Below are positions 52,768 through 61,655 of a stretch of 64,000 bases of DNA, in pieces (position 1 is the stretch's first letter; every line of letters begins with the position of its first letter). Under the pieces are notes generated by a model, which had not been told where the DNA came from, made no database searches, and worked only from the letters and a program-made list of their open reading frames with translations. The translations under genes were made by a program, and so were the position numbers. The stretch spans positions 22,628 through 86,627 of the forward strand of contig CAXXSU010000012.1 of NCBI GenBank assembly GCA_963664465.2, written 5' to 3'. The DNA comes from CAVOAK01 sp963664465 (lineage in GTDB: Bacteria; Pseudomonadota; Alphaproteobacteria; UBA8366; CAVOAK01).

Positions 52768-53715
52768 GAGCCGATCCAGGAAGTTGTTGAATCGGATGAG
52801 TCGTTTGTGATTCATTGTCGGGCACCCGAAACATTCTGGAGGGGTGCGCGATGTGGACGCCTGAACACCGGCAAGCCGCCGCACGGCGCGGCTTGCGTTA
52901 CCCTAGCGATCTGACGGATGCGGAGTGGGCGCTGATCGAGCCAATGATCCCGCCGGCGCGGCGCGGCGGTCGGCCGCGCGACGTGAACGTCCGCGAGGTG
53001 CTCAACGGGATCTTCTATGTTCTTTGGACGGGCTGCCAGTGGTCGGCGCTGCCCAAGGACCTGCCGCCGAAGTCGACGGCACATCACTACTTCATGCTGT
53101 GGGACTGGGACGGCACGCTCGAGCGCATCCACCACGCGCTCTATGTGGCGGTACGCGACCGGGAAGGGCGCGAGGCGAGCCCATCGGCGGCGGTGATCGA
53201 CAGCCAGAGCGCCAAGGGAGCGCAAAAAGGGGGGCTTCGCTCGACCCGCAGGGCTTCGATGCGGGCAAGAAGGTCACGGGGCGCAAGCGCCACATCCTCG
53301 TCGATACACTCGGCCTGTTGTTGAGCGTCATCGTCCATCCCGCCGACGTGCAGGATCGCGACGGCGCCCGCGAGCTGCTTCGAACCGCGCGCCGTTCGTT
53401 CCCCTTCATCGAGACCATCTTCGCCGACGGCGGCTACCAGGGGCCGAGGATGGCGGCGACCGTCGCCACGACCGGCTGCTGGAAGCTGGAAATCGTTAAG
53501 CGCACCGACGCGCACCGCTTCGTGGCCCTGCCGAAACGCTGGATCGTGGAGCGAACGTTCTCCTGGATCAGCCGCAACCGGCGCCTCGCCCGCGACTTCG
53601 AGCGATATGCCAGAACCGTTGTCGCCTTCGTCCGTCTCGCCATGATCCGCATCATGCTCAGGCGTTTGACACCGCCAACCCCTTGTCGATGAATCGCAAG
53701 TTCTTGGATCGGCTC
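52768..53715 (+). mobile_element. IS5-family (IS427/IS1031-type) insertion sequence
   Basis: 948 bp with inverted ends GAGCCGATCCAGGAAGTTGT and GAGCCGATCCAAGAACTTGC (reverse complement of the right end). A TAA duplication lies at 52765-52767 and 53716-53718. It contains a two-frame transposase. Confidence 0.9.
52851..53692 (+). CDS. IS5-family transposase in two frames (frameshift)
   Basis: OrfA starts at ATG 52851 and has DLTDAEWALIEPMIPPARRG, WTGCQWSALPKDLPPKSTAH and the first catalytic Asp in AAVIDSQSAK. OrfB, in the -1 frame, has SLDPQGFDAGKKVTGRKRHI, the second Asp in ETIFADGGYQGPR and the Glu in RWIVERTFSWISRNRR. Both frames are needed for the DDE core. The switch falls at A5G6 (53224-53234), a slip-prone run; such -1 shifting is normal in this IS group, so this may be programmed, not a mutation. 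Confidence 0.88.
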
Positions 53716-54117
53716 TAAGGGATGATGATCAACGGGCCGCAACCAGAATAACCCGAGGCTTTCTCTGGGCGCTCGAGCCCGGTGCTCTGAGTGTGACTTG
53801 GTGTGCGGACTTCGTCAGGGCCGGCGGTCATCGCACCGCGTACAAAGGCCGGACACGTGACCGCATCCCACATTGACCAAACTCACCCGGATTTACCCTT
53901 GCATCGAAGGGGCCGTCCACACATAACAATGCCGTGCAGAAGCCACAGCTAACGACCCGGCATGTGGCGGCTTGGCCGACGACAGACTTCACAACTCGAC
54001 ATGTCGGATATAAGCTTGTCAAGATTCCTATGTGGAAGGATCGACGGACAGCCGGGAATGCACAGCAGGAATATGAAGCGCAGGTCTTACGCACGGATGA
54101 GGGCCGGTGCCGGGGCG
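53716..54117. other. 400-bp gap without a recognised gene
   Basis: Nothing identifiable lies here apart from the upstream part of the Pro-rich gene's frame, which is open from 53962 but lacks any likely domain. Confidence 0.4.
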
Positions 54118-54312
54118 ATGCCCGATAAGCCGGTACGCGATCTGCCGCCGCCGCCGCCCGACAAGCCGGGAGAGGATCCTTTTGATCGTCCGCTTGACGA
54201 TCCGGACAAGCGTCCCCCAGGCATTCCGCCTGGCATCCCGATTCCCGATCCGCCGACACCACCACCGATTGTACCGCCGGAGCCGATGATCGAGCCGCCG
54301 CCAGCCGCATAA
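54118..54312 (+). CDS. small proline-rich protein
   Basis: 64 residues from ATG 54118 (MPDKPVRDLPPPPPDKPGED), about one third proline, ending PPIVPPEPMIEPPPAA. Earlier in-frame ATGs exist (54100, 54073). No signal peptide is visible from 54118. Such low-complexity proteins are hard to assign. The frame is maintained without interruption, but real expression is uncertain. Confidence 0.4.
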   Translation: MPDKPVRDLPPPPPDKPGEDPFDRPLDDPDKRPPGIPPGIPIPDPPTPPPIVPPEPMIEPPPAA

Positions 54313-54451
54313 AGGGTGCCGGGCGCGTGACCCTGTTTGCCGTCGCTGTCGCTGTCTCCTCGCGCTCATCGCGGGTGCCCTTTGGGGGCTCTACGGCCAC
54401 CTCGGCGACCGTACTGAAGGTTTCGTCCTGGCCGCCGGGGGCGGTGCGCTA

Positions 54452-55018
54452 ATGCTGTCGGCCGTACTCGAACTGATCGTGCCTGCACAGGTGGCCACGA
54501 CCTTGGCCGTAACGGCATCGGCGGTGATGTTAGGGGCGGTGACCTTTGCCGCCGTCGACTATTTGATCGACGAGCGCTGGGGCGATGAAGGCGGCGCCGG
54601 TTTGCTCGCGGCGGTGACACTGGACGGCGTTCCCGAGAATCTCGCTCTTGGGGTGGCGCTGATCGGCGCCGGGCTTTCCGAGGTTGGCGCCCTCGCAGCG
54701 GCGATCTTCCTCTCGAACCTGCCCGAAGCTGCGGGCGGGGCCAAACGCATGCACGAATCGGGCTGGCCGGATAGCAGGGTGCTCGCGCTCTGGTTCGTAA
54801 CGGCCCTGCTTCTGACCGCGGCCACGGTCGCCGGCAACCTTCTGCTCCGTAACGCTCCGGAGGAAGCCTTGGCGCTGGTCCGCGCATTCGCCGGCGGCGC
54901 GGTCATCGCCTCTCTCGCGACCGAGATCTTTCCCAAGGCCTATCGACGCGACCATCACATGGCGGGACTCGCGACCGCTCTAGGCCTCCTCGCCGCGCTC
55001 GCCCTGACGACGGTGTGA
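54452..55018 (+). CDS. ZIP-family metal transporter-like membrane protein
   Basis: From ATG 54452 there are 188 residues. ZIP marks are the amphipathic helix TLDGVPENLALGVALIGAGL (His replaced by Asp in the usual H-x-x-P-E motif) and FLSNLPEAAGGAKRM. The same frame is open upstream to about 54332 and encodes a further hydrophobic stretch, CLLALIAGALWGLYGHLGDR then FVLAAGGGALMLSAVLELI, that is needed for the first helix, yet no ATG precedes it. A GTG at 54327 in another frame followed by a frameshift near 54345-54360 could supply the start. So the gene may be damaged or start at a rare codon. Confidence 0.7.
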   Translation: MLSAVLELIVPAQVATTLAVTASAVMLGAVTFAAVDYLIDERWGDEGGAGLLAAVTLDGVPENLALGVALIGAGLSEVGALAAAIFLSNLPEAAGGAKRMHESGWPDSRVLALWFVTALLLTAATVAGNLLLRNAPEEALALVRAFAGGAVIASLATEIFPKAYRRDHHMAGLATALGLLAALALTTV

Positions 55019-55042
55019 ATGCTGGTGCGAATGGCGGCGGGC

Positions 55043-55246
55043 TCAGACCCCGCTCACGTTGCCGGACTGCGCAATGTGCAGGCTGCAGAAGAACTCGATC
55101 AGAAGGGCGGCGGTCAAGCCGAACAGGATCAGCCCGTCCGCGGCCAGCAGGCCGGCCATTAGCCTGTACGGCTTGCCGAGGATGATGTCGCCGAACCCCA
55201 GCGTCGTCAAGGCGGCGAGGGAAAAGTACACCGAAGTCTCGAGATT
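55043..55246 (-). pseudogene. potassium-channel fragment (C-terminal pore and helix)
   Basis: Sixty-seven codons reading NLETSVYFSLAALTTLGFGD at the 55246 end, where TLGFGD is the K+ selectivity filter of two-helix channels, followed by one membrane helix (LMAGLLAADGLILFGLTAAL) and a natural stop. The first membrane helix and start are absent; the sequence runs straight into the 90-bp MITE at 55247. The channel was cut at that element. A GTG at 55231 could start a 62-residue remnant of doubtful function. Confidence 0.8.
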
Positions 55247-55336
55247 GTTATTCGGCGCGGAAAATTGACCCTCCAGAATTAAGGGATCTCAACGGGTTAG
55301 CGCGCCGATCGGCGCCGAACCTGCACGCCTAATAAC
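55247..55336 (-). repeat. 90-bp MITE-like element, copy 2
   Basis: Read on the minus strand it begins GTTATTAGGCGTGCAGGTTC, then CGCCGATCGGCGCGCTAACC, as in copy 1, and ends CGCGCCGAATAAC. Exactly 90 bases. It forms the broken edge of the potassium-channel fragment. Confidence 0.8.
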
Positions 55337-55375
55337 AAATTGAGAGAGTTCAGAGGTCAAACGGTTCCCATTCCC

Positions 55376-56719
55376 TTAAGCAGGCCATGTTTTCCCAACT
55401 CCGCTTATTTCCATGCCAGCTTCGACCTTCCAAGCATCCGGGACCTGGCGGCGGCGGATTTCGCGCTCGGTGATGAGTGCTCGAGCCATCGCGTCACGGC
55501 CGGATCGGATGGCGGAGAGAGCGAGGGTTTGGTCGAATACGTCGCGTTGGACGTGACTGCCGCCGAACAGGTAGTGTTCGTAGCGGACGGGCAGCATGAG
55601 ATCGACGGCCCGGCCGTAATCGCCCTCATGGAAGGCCCGGAGACCTTGGGTGATCCCTATGCCTGCGTCGACGGCGCGGGAGGCGAGCGGATCGTGCCGA
55701 GCTGTGTCGTCACGCATGGCCGCAATTAGTACATCGGCGGCATCGCGGCGACCGGTGGCGAGGAGCGCCATCATGTAGTTGGTGTTGAAAAAGGTATTCG
55801 TGGCATCTCGGACATGCGCCTCAGCGTGCTCGCCGAGCTCTTCCCAACGGTCACCGACATCGATGCCACGTAGATGCAGGCGCCAGAGCAGCGCCGATCC
55901 ATTGGCAATGTCCGTCGCGAAATCCGTTTTCTCGCCGCGGATTCCATTGTCATAGAGGTTGAGAACTTCATCGATTTCACCACGCTCCAAATGGAATAGC
56001 GAGCGGTGCCACCAGAGGTGGAAGCGGAAATTGTCGTTCTCGAGCCAGTCGGGCTCTGTTCGCTTCAGCCAGTCGATGCCGTCGGTGTGGCGTCCCTCCA
56101 TCTCGAAGATGTGCGCGACCGCGTGGACGGCCCACGAATCCTCAGGATTCAGGTCCACAGCCTCACGGCCCACACGCTCGGCCACCTCGTATTCTCCGCA
56201 CTCCTCCAAGCCGAAAGATAGCATCCCCAAGATAAATCCGTAGCCTACCATCGCCGGGTCCCAGGCGTGGAGAGCCCGGCCCACGACATCGCGCATGTTG
56301 GCGGCATCGCCTCGCCAGAAATGGAGCAACTGGGTCAGCTTGATGTTCATCGGATCAGTAGGATGGTCGATGGCAATTCCGTCGAACGTTGCCAGCGCTT
56401 CGCTGGATTTCTCGGCGAGAAGGAGTTCAGTCGCGGCCACGTGCCGCTGCTCCCGTTCGGTTGCGTTGACCGTGGCCTTTTTAGCGATCTCCAGTGAATC
56501 GTGAGCCTTCGACTGGAAGGCGGGGTCGAAGGCCATCTTCAGCAGGTATGCCTTGAAGCAATGGGCCATGACGAATTCGGGATCGGCATCAAGCGCCGCG
56601 TCCAATCGGTCCATGGTGTCGCGTTTCTGTGCCATAAAACCGGCGACCGCGCATTCGTAGGCGGAAAGCGCCACGTCATTGGCGACGGTAATTGGTAGGC
56701 CACGGACATCGACACTCAT
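55376..56719 (-). CDS. tetratricopeptide protein, TTC38-like
   Basis: 447 residues from ATG 56719 (MSVDVRGLPITVANDVALSA). It matches the TTC38 family, found in bacteria and eukaryotes: LDADPEFVMAHCFKAYLLKM, HFWRGDAANMRDVVGRALHA, MVGYGFILGMLSFGLEECGE, WAVHAVAHIFEMEGRHTDGI and FRFHLWWHRSLFHLERGEID, built from helical TPR units. Role unknown, probably protein binding in the cytoplasm. An in-frame ATG at 56767 is less likely. Confidence 0.88.
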   Translation of the reverse strand: MSVDVRGLPITVANDVALSAYECAVAGFMAQKRDTMDRLDAALDADPEFVMAHCFKAYLLKMAFDPAFQSKAHDSLEIAKKATVNATEREQRHVAATELLLAEKSSEALATFDGIAIDHPTDPMNIKLTQLLHFWRGDAANMRDVVGRALHAWDPAMVGYGFILGMLSFGLEECGEYEVAERVGREAVDLNPEDSWAVHAVAHIFEMEGRHTDGIDWLKRTEPDWLENDNFRFHLWWHRSLFHLERGEIDEVLNLYDNGIRGEKTDFATDIANGSALLWRLHLRGIDVGDRWEELGEHAEAHVRDATNTFFNTNYMMALLATGRRDAADVLIAAMRDDTARHDPLASRAVDAGIGITQGLRAFHEGDYGRAVDLMLPVRYEHYLFGGSHVQRDVFDQTLALSAIRSGRDAMARALITEREIRRRQVPDAWKVEAGMEISGVGKTWPA

Positions 56720-56904
56720 GGGCCGAAATTCCTTTCTCTCCTGCAAATGATCCCCGATCGGGCGCACTCAGAATATCATCCTGTGGAAGTTTAAGGCAGG
56801 GCGAGCGTGGAGAATTTGCAGCGGCACACCGCACTCACGGCATAGGCTGATTCCAGAAATTCGAGCCGCCATAGAGATTGTGACAGTGCTGCCTTCGGTA
56901 TGAT

Positions 56905-56994
56905 GCTATTGGGCGCTCAACTTTGATCCACCAGACTCTAGTGATGTCAATAGGTTAGGACGCTGATCGGCGTCGTATACACACGCCTAATAAC
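56905..56994 (-). repeat. 90-bp MITE-like element, copy 3 (degenerate)
   Basis: Same length and direction as copy 2, with more changes. The minus strand begins GTTATTAGGCGTGTGTATAC, then GACGCCGATCAGCGTCCTAA, and ends GCGCCCAATAGC. It lies in the 373-bp gap 56720-57092, which holds no gene. Confidence 0.7.
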
Positions 56995-57092
56995 AGGCTC
57001 TCCCGACCGATCCTCCTCGAACTGTGGATGTGGTTCCCCATCTGCCATAGATGCAGTCCGTCTTGGGGTTACCCGATAGATGTCACGCTTAA

Positions 57093-57368
57093 CTAGTGCC
57101 GCGTCTTGAGAGCGGGCTCTGCCTCCACCCGTTCGATTTCTTCTTCGCCCGTGACGGCGCCGTTGGCGACAGCGCTCATGATCTCACCGACAGTGGCACC
57201 CGAGCATGTCGCTGCGAAGGTGGACCACTCCAGTAAGGCGACGGCCACACACTTGGGACAATACTGATTCACGGTGGCTGCTTCGAGCAATTGGTTTTGT
57301 ACCAGGTTTTCAACCAGTTCGCGGATTTCGTCGCTGTGCTCGTCCAGGTGTTTCAGATCATCGACCAT
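57093..57368 (-). CDS. small acidic protein with one CxxC motif
   Basis: 91 residues (MVDDLKHLDEHSDEIRELVE...). GGAG lies ten bases upstream of the ATG. A CxxC (NQYCPKCVAVALLEWSTFAA) follows an acidic helix; the C-terminus is Glu-rich and ends EPALKTRH. No family was recognised. A diverged copy of its last 25 codons lies at 58349-58426, beyond the methyltransferase gene. Confidence 0.6.
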   Translation of the reverse strand: MVDDLKHLDEHSDEIRELVENLVQNQLLEAATVNQYCPKCVAVALLEWSTFAATCSGATVGEIMSAVANGAVTGEEEIERVEAEPALKTRH

Positions 57369-57532
57369 TGCCTACTCCATTACTTGACTGCTTTGTCAGA
57401 CTGCGTACTGCCCTGCCAACCATTTCGCAGTTGTACTAGCTGCGACACTTCGCAGGCTATGGACTCGCCACGACCGCACGATCGCTTCGTTGTCGAGCGA
57501 GGGGCTCGTGACCTCTTGCCTGAGCTGCCAGG

Positions 57533-58180
57533 TCAAGTCCTCGGGACCCTGGTCAGGGAATTCACAGGGCTGGTCATCGTGCGGCGGAGGTTGCTCCGCG
57601 GCAATTGGCGCGCCGATTGCGTGCCCAGTCCCGCTCGGTCGGCCTTGGTGATTTGCCAAATTCCGGCAGGCGGCATGTTCATCGCCGTGAACCCGACCTT
57701 GCGGCACTCAAGGCCCAGCCGTGCACAGGCGAGGGCCGGATGTCGCGCGTAGGTGTATTGCACAAATGCTCCGCCTTCCGGCAGCGCATTGAGGCTCGCC
57801 TGGACGATCGCCTCGCGCTCCCCCGATTGCAGATTGCGAAGCGGGAGGGAGGAGACCACTACCGAGGCTGGGCTTGCGCACTCCTGGGCAAGAATCCTTT
57901 CGATCTGCGCTGCCTCACCCCTGACGACAGCTGCGCGTGGAAACCTCCGCTCAAGCCACCGGCACATCTCCAGGTCCTGTTCGATGAGCACCAGGTTTTG
58001 CTCTCCGACCCCATGCTCGATCAGCGCCCTGGTGATACTCCCGGTCCCGGCGCCGAGTTCGACCACCGGCCCCTCACCCCGTCTCGCCTTTATGCTCGCA
58101 CAGGCCATCGCCCAGGCGAGCGGCTTCGCGCTCGGCATAATCCCCCCGATCCGATACGGGCTAGACGCCCAACGCAACAT
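57533..58180 (-). CDS. PmtA-like phospholipid N-methyltransferase
   Basis: About 215 residues from ATG 58180 (MLRWASSPYRIGGIMPSAKP). It follows the short phosphatidylethanolamine N-methyltransferase (PmtA) pattern: GGIMPSAKPLAWAMA, the SAM motif VVELGAGTGSITRALIEHGV, LVLIEQDLEMCRWLERRFP, and VVVSSLPLRNLQSGEREAIV. It uses S-adenosylmethionine to methylate the phosphatidylethanolamine head group towards phosphatidylcholine. The final 35 residues after WQITKADR are unusual and may be an extended tail. An upstream ATG at 58261 is also in frame. Confidence 0.8.
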   Translation of the reverse strand: MLRWASSPYRIGGIMPSAKPLAWAMACASIKARRGEGPVVELGAGTGSITRALIEHGVGEQNLVLIEQDLEMCRWLERRFPRAAVVRGEAAQIERILAQECASPASVVVSSLPLRNLQSGEREAIVQASLNALPEGGAFVQYTYARHPALACARLGLECRKVGFTAMNMPPAGIWQITKADRAGLGTQSARQLPRSNLRRTMTSPVNSLTRVPRT

Positions 58181-58348
58181 GAAGAGCACGAGCCCGCTAC
58201 CTCTTGTCCCCGCGCAGCGCCTCGGATCTTCCCGTCTTTCGCGTTCTTCCGCCACCCGCATCTCCTTGCTTGATCGTCCTCACGAATCCCGTCATGGTGC
58301 ATCGTCAAAGTAAATGGGTTTGAGCTACCCGATACATGGCACGCGCAA

Positions 58349-58426
58349 CTAATGTCGCGTCTCGCGGGCGATCTCTGTCTCCGCCCGTTCAGTTTCTTTT
58401 TCGCCCACGGCGGCACCGTTGACAGC
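58349..58426 (-). pseudogene. fragment of a paralog of 57093-57368
   Basis: Twenty-five codons and a stop reading AVNGAAVGEKETERAETEIA then RETRH, matching the C-terminus VANGAVTGEEEIERVEAEPA then LKTRH of the gene at 57093. The similarity continues beyond the stop (TACCCGATA...) over about 100 bases. No start is present. It is a remnant of a duplication that bracketed the methyltransferase gene. Confidence 0.75.
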
Positions 58427-59630
58427 CCCTCAGGCGCCAGAGCTTTCTCACGCTGTTGCTCTTGGACCCGAAGGAGGTCGACGACGGTGACTGTCTGCCA
58501 TCCGAGCCCCATGCTGGATAGTGGGCATCAGCCAACTCGATGGCTTCTGGTTTCCGCCCATCGTTGAATTAGAGATTCCTACCGAAATTTCTCGTATCCT
58601 CACACCACAGACGGTTGGCGCTGCAGTTTGTAGGGCCTGAGATCGTGTGAGATAGCCAAAATCTTCCCCATATAACAAAGGCTTGCCAAAACCTTCGCCG
58701 CCGTGTTGCAAGGGTGTTACATCGACGGTAGGGAAAATAATAGGGGATTTCGAGAGCGCTTGTAACGTGCTGTAAAGATTTAGTTTTTAGCTGCGGCAGA
58801 TCGGTTCTCCGATCCGATCCTCAGATAACTTCATCCGAGGCACTCCTAATAATCATAGTTTGAAGTGGCCCCGCGATTGAGGCCGAGAAACCGTGAGCAA
58901 CTTAACATATGTAGGTTATCACGCAAGTGGCCCTATGCAAAACTTACATCCATTTAATTTGCAGTCCAACATCATGATGCCTGTAACAAAAACATTCAGG
59001 CAGTTCGATACAAACTCGCATGTTCAATGGACGCTAAAAACGTGCATAAAGCCAAATTGATTCCCGGTCAACAAAAAAAATGTCAGAATTATGGCACCGA
59101 ATCGCAAGGGCTGCCGGGCCTTGGCGATGCCTTAGCGGCAGATTTGGGTCGACCGCATTATACTATGCGACCAGCGGGTGCGGCCGGATCCCCACCTGAT
59201 TGCATGCGTTGCTACCAGCCGCCGACCGCCGGAAAGGCCCCGATCGGCCAGGATTGGCGGCTTTGATATTCCTGACGGCCAGACCAATGCCGGGGCCGCC
59301 TGATGACGGCAGGCGCAGAGCAATGGCAAATCGGCCTCTTGTATCTAACGTGCGGAGACGCTCGCTTCCACACACGTTGCCGGCGCGCCGGCAGGTTCGC
59401 CAGCATTACGCATATATAAGAGTGTGTGCTGAGTCGTGCGAGTGCCTGGGCCTGCCCACCAAGCGCGAACATGGGGCCCGATCCAGCAACGCCACAACGC
59501 CAGGATGTTGCAGCGACAGCCGCCGAACCGGCGCTCAGGGAGCATCCGGTGTCGAGCGCGCGGGCACTCCTGCCAGAGCGGCCCGGTCGAGCTTGTGCCT
59601 GCCTTTCCCTCGTCGCCGTCAGTTGGGATG
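58427..59630. other. 1.2-kb gap with no gene recognised
   Basis: No frame has a ribosome-binding site plus convincing protein. Base composition between about 58730 and 59100 is more AT-rich than its surroundings. A segment at 59479-59555 resembles the region after the integrase gene (62538-62612). Confidence 0.45.
59479..59555 (-). repeat. integrase-3'-end-like remnant (direct repeat with 62538-62612)
   Basis: It starts GATCCAGCAACGCCACAACG and ends CTCAGGGAGCATCCGGTGTC, colinear over about 75 bases with GATCCAACAACGCGACATCG...CTCAGGAAGCATCCGGCATC at 62538. On the minus strand the inner end would encode TPDAP-stop, like MPDAS-stop of the integrase. It could be the eroded tail of another integrase or a shared attachment-region sequence. 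Confidence 0.5.
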
Positions 59631-60677
59631 CTAGCCATCGCTTCTGACGCGGCGCACGACCGCGGTCAGCGGCACCAGTATGAATCCTCGTGCTTTGACA
59701 TCCGGCAGCCACTGCTCAAGAGCGTTGAGGGTGGCATCCTTGGGATGACCGATAGCAACAGCGAAGCCGTTTCGTTGCGCCAACTCTTCGACGCGCATCA
59801 GTGCCGTACGTACCGCGACCGGTGATGGGTCGTGGTCGAGGAAAACGTCCCTTTCAACCGCAGGAACGCCGAACCGGTGGGCCACCACCAGACCCTGGGT
59901 ATGTCGACTGGTGCGGCTGTCGAGAAACATCAAGCCACGGCGCTTCAACGCCACCATTACCGGTTCCAGCGCTACCGGGTCGCTGGTGAGCCGACTGCCC
60001 ATATGATTGTTGATACCTACATAGCCGGAGAATTGCGACAGGTTCCAATCGAGCCGGCGGGTGAATTCCAGTGCGGATAAATCGCTCAGCAGCGCGTTCG
60101 GTCCGGGGTTCGCACTCTTGTCGTAGGGTTCCATTGGAAGATGGACGATCAGTTCGTGGCCGGCCGTCCGCGCCGTTTCGGCCTGGTCTCGGACATCACC
60201 CGCATATGCCATCAAAGCGATGGTGACCGGTGCCGGTAGCGCCATCGCCCGCCGCGACCGGTGCCGGTCGAGCCCGACATCGTCTATCACCACAGCGATC
60301 ATCGGGCGACCGTCGGGAATGGCCGCCGCTACGGCGTTTTTCAACCAGGCCTCGGGCTCCGGTAGCCGGGCGGCAGGATCGAATGACGATGGTGGCCGGG
60401 GGGTATTCGTTCCATCCTCCTCTGCGCCGAGCGAATTGTCAGCCTCCGGTGTGCCGCCTCGTACGACGACGGTGATCTGCGCCCCTGCGGGCGGCTGCGC
60501 CGTAAGCACATCTACGCGGTCACGGATATGGCTGTAGTAGAAACCGAGACCCGCGGCCAATACGATTGAGACCGCGATACCGCCGATCACCCACCCGGTC
60601 GGCGAACGCCAAAATGCAAAGATGACGTTAACCGGCTGGCGTCTGCGCTGATGTTGTTTGCGGTTTCCTGAACTCAC
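59631..60677 (-). CDS. divergent polysaccharide deacetylase family protein (YibQ-like)
   Basis: 348 residues. One membrane helix near residues 28-48 (WVIGGIAVSIVLAAGLGFYY) anchors a periplasmic domain after a Pro/Glu-rich linker. The domain has the divergent polysaccharide deacetylase motifs: MIAVVIDDVGLDRHRSRRAM, TAGHELIVHLPMEPYDKSAN, GYVGINNHMGSRLTSDPVAL and LMFLDSRTSRHTQGLVV, a likely metal site. Substrate unknown; relatives sit near cell-division and peptidoglycan genes. Complete and alone. Confidence 0.92.
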   Translation of the reverse strand: MSSGNRKQHQRRRQPVNVIFAFWRSPTGWVIGGIAVSIVLAAGLGFYYSHIRDRVDVLTAQPPAGAQITVVVRGGTPEADNSLGAEEDGTNTPRPPSSFDPAARLPEPEAWLKNAVAAAIPDGRPMIAVVIDDVGLDRHRSRRAMALPAPVTIALMAYAGDVRDQAETARTAGHELIVHLPMEPYDKSANPGPNALLSDLSALEFTRRLDWNLSQFSGYVGINNHMGSRLTSDPVALEPVMVALKRRGLMFLDSRTSRHTQGLVVAHRFGVPAVERDVFLDHDPSPVAVRTALMRVEELAQRNGFAVAIGHPKDATLNALEQWLPDVKARGFILVPLTAVVRRVRSDG

Positions 60678-61334
60678 TCTTGCGGGACCAATATGTCGAT
60701 TGGAGATTACTGATTACACCGCCAACTTGATTGACACCATGCTCTCATCTTGATTGTCGCATCACAGCCACCGCTTCTACCATCGTAACGCACCCCGCAC
60801 CCGCCATGTCAGGGTGCTCCCCTATAGATCACGGATCGAATGTCCGCCGGTCATCCTGGCGCGTAATGCAGGAAGCCCGGTTCAGGCCCGGTGCCCCGGG
60901 ATCTCGCGATAACAGTGACTGTTAATTGTTCAATAGGCGCGCGCTGCTCGCCTATACGTCACCGCCGACGATCCTGGTATTCGTCGTCTACGGGGAATGT
61001 CCAGACGTTGATGCCGTTGGCAGTGGATTGGTCGTGCGGCTGGAGCGCCCGCATCCGGAACAATCAACGTCACCCCATCACCAATTGCGCGGTGGGAGCG
61101 GGGCGTACGACCCGGATTGTGAAGTGTTCGTTCGACGTTCACAAGCCTTGACCGTAGGAGGCAGAGAGCGCCATTACCCATGTTTTTGGACCGATGCCTC
61201 GAAACCGTTAGAACGCCGCCCAGAGAACTCGTGCGAGCATATTTTGGTCTCTCGCTTTGTCAAACGCACTTTGGGTTGCCGGTGCACCGTGATCTCGCGG
61301 AGCCTGCCTGTTGATTTATCCAAATGATCGCATT
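60678..61334. other. 657-bp gap with no gene recognised
   Basis: A frame at 60926-61327 is open but has no recognisable domain or ribosome-binding site and reads as low-information sequence. Nothing else was seen. Confidence 0.4.
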
Positions 61335-61655
61335 CTATTCGGTCGAAGCCTGCGTCTTGGCCTCCTCGAGCAGACGGGTCATCTCGTGACGCACCTTGTG
61401 CTCGTCCGTCTCGATCCCTCTGCCGGTCAGATCGCCCAGCACCTTCCGCAACACATCGGCATCGCCCGGCTCTTCGAAATCGGCGATCACGACCTGCTTG
61501 GCGTAGGCCTCGGCATCCGCGCCTGACAGGCCCATTTGCTCCGCCGCCCACAGGCCGAGGAGCCTGTTGCGCCGCGCAATGACCTTGAACTGGAACTCCT
61601 GATCATTCTTGAACTTGGCTTCGGCGGCTGTTTTGCGGTCCTCGAAGATGGCCAT
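61335..61655 (-). CDS. F1-ATPase inhibitor zeta subunit-like (DUF1476)
   Basis: 106 residues from ATG 61655 (MAIFEDRKTAAEAKFKNDQE), the usual length of alphaproteobacterial zeta subunits. It is helical: FQFKVIARRNRLLGLWAAEQ, MGLSGADAEAYAKQVVIADF, EEPGDADVLRKVLGDLTGRG and ETDEHKVRHEMTRLLEEAKT. The Paracoccus protein binds the F1 part of ATP synthase and blocks ATP hydrolysis through its N-terminus. This family is restricted to alphaproteobacteria and supports the taxonomic assignment. Confidence 0.93.
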   Translation of the reverse strand: MAIFEDRKTAAEAKFKNDQEFQFKVIARRNRLLGLWAAEQMGLSGADAEAYAKQVVIADFEEPGDADVLRKVLGDLTGRGIETDEHKVRHEMTRLLEEAKTQASTE

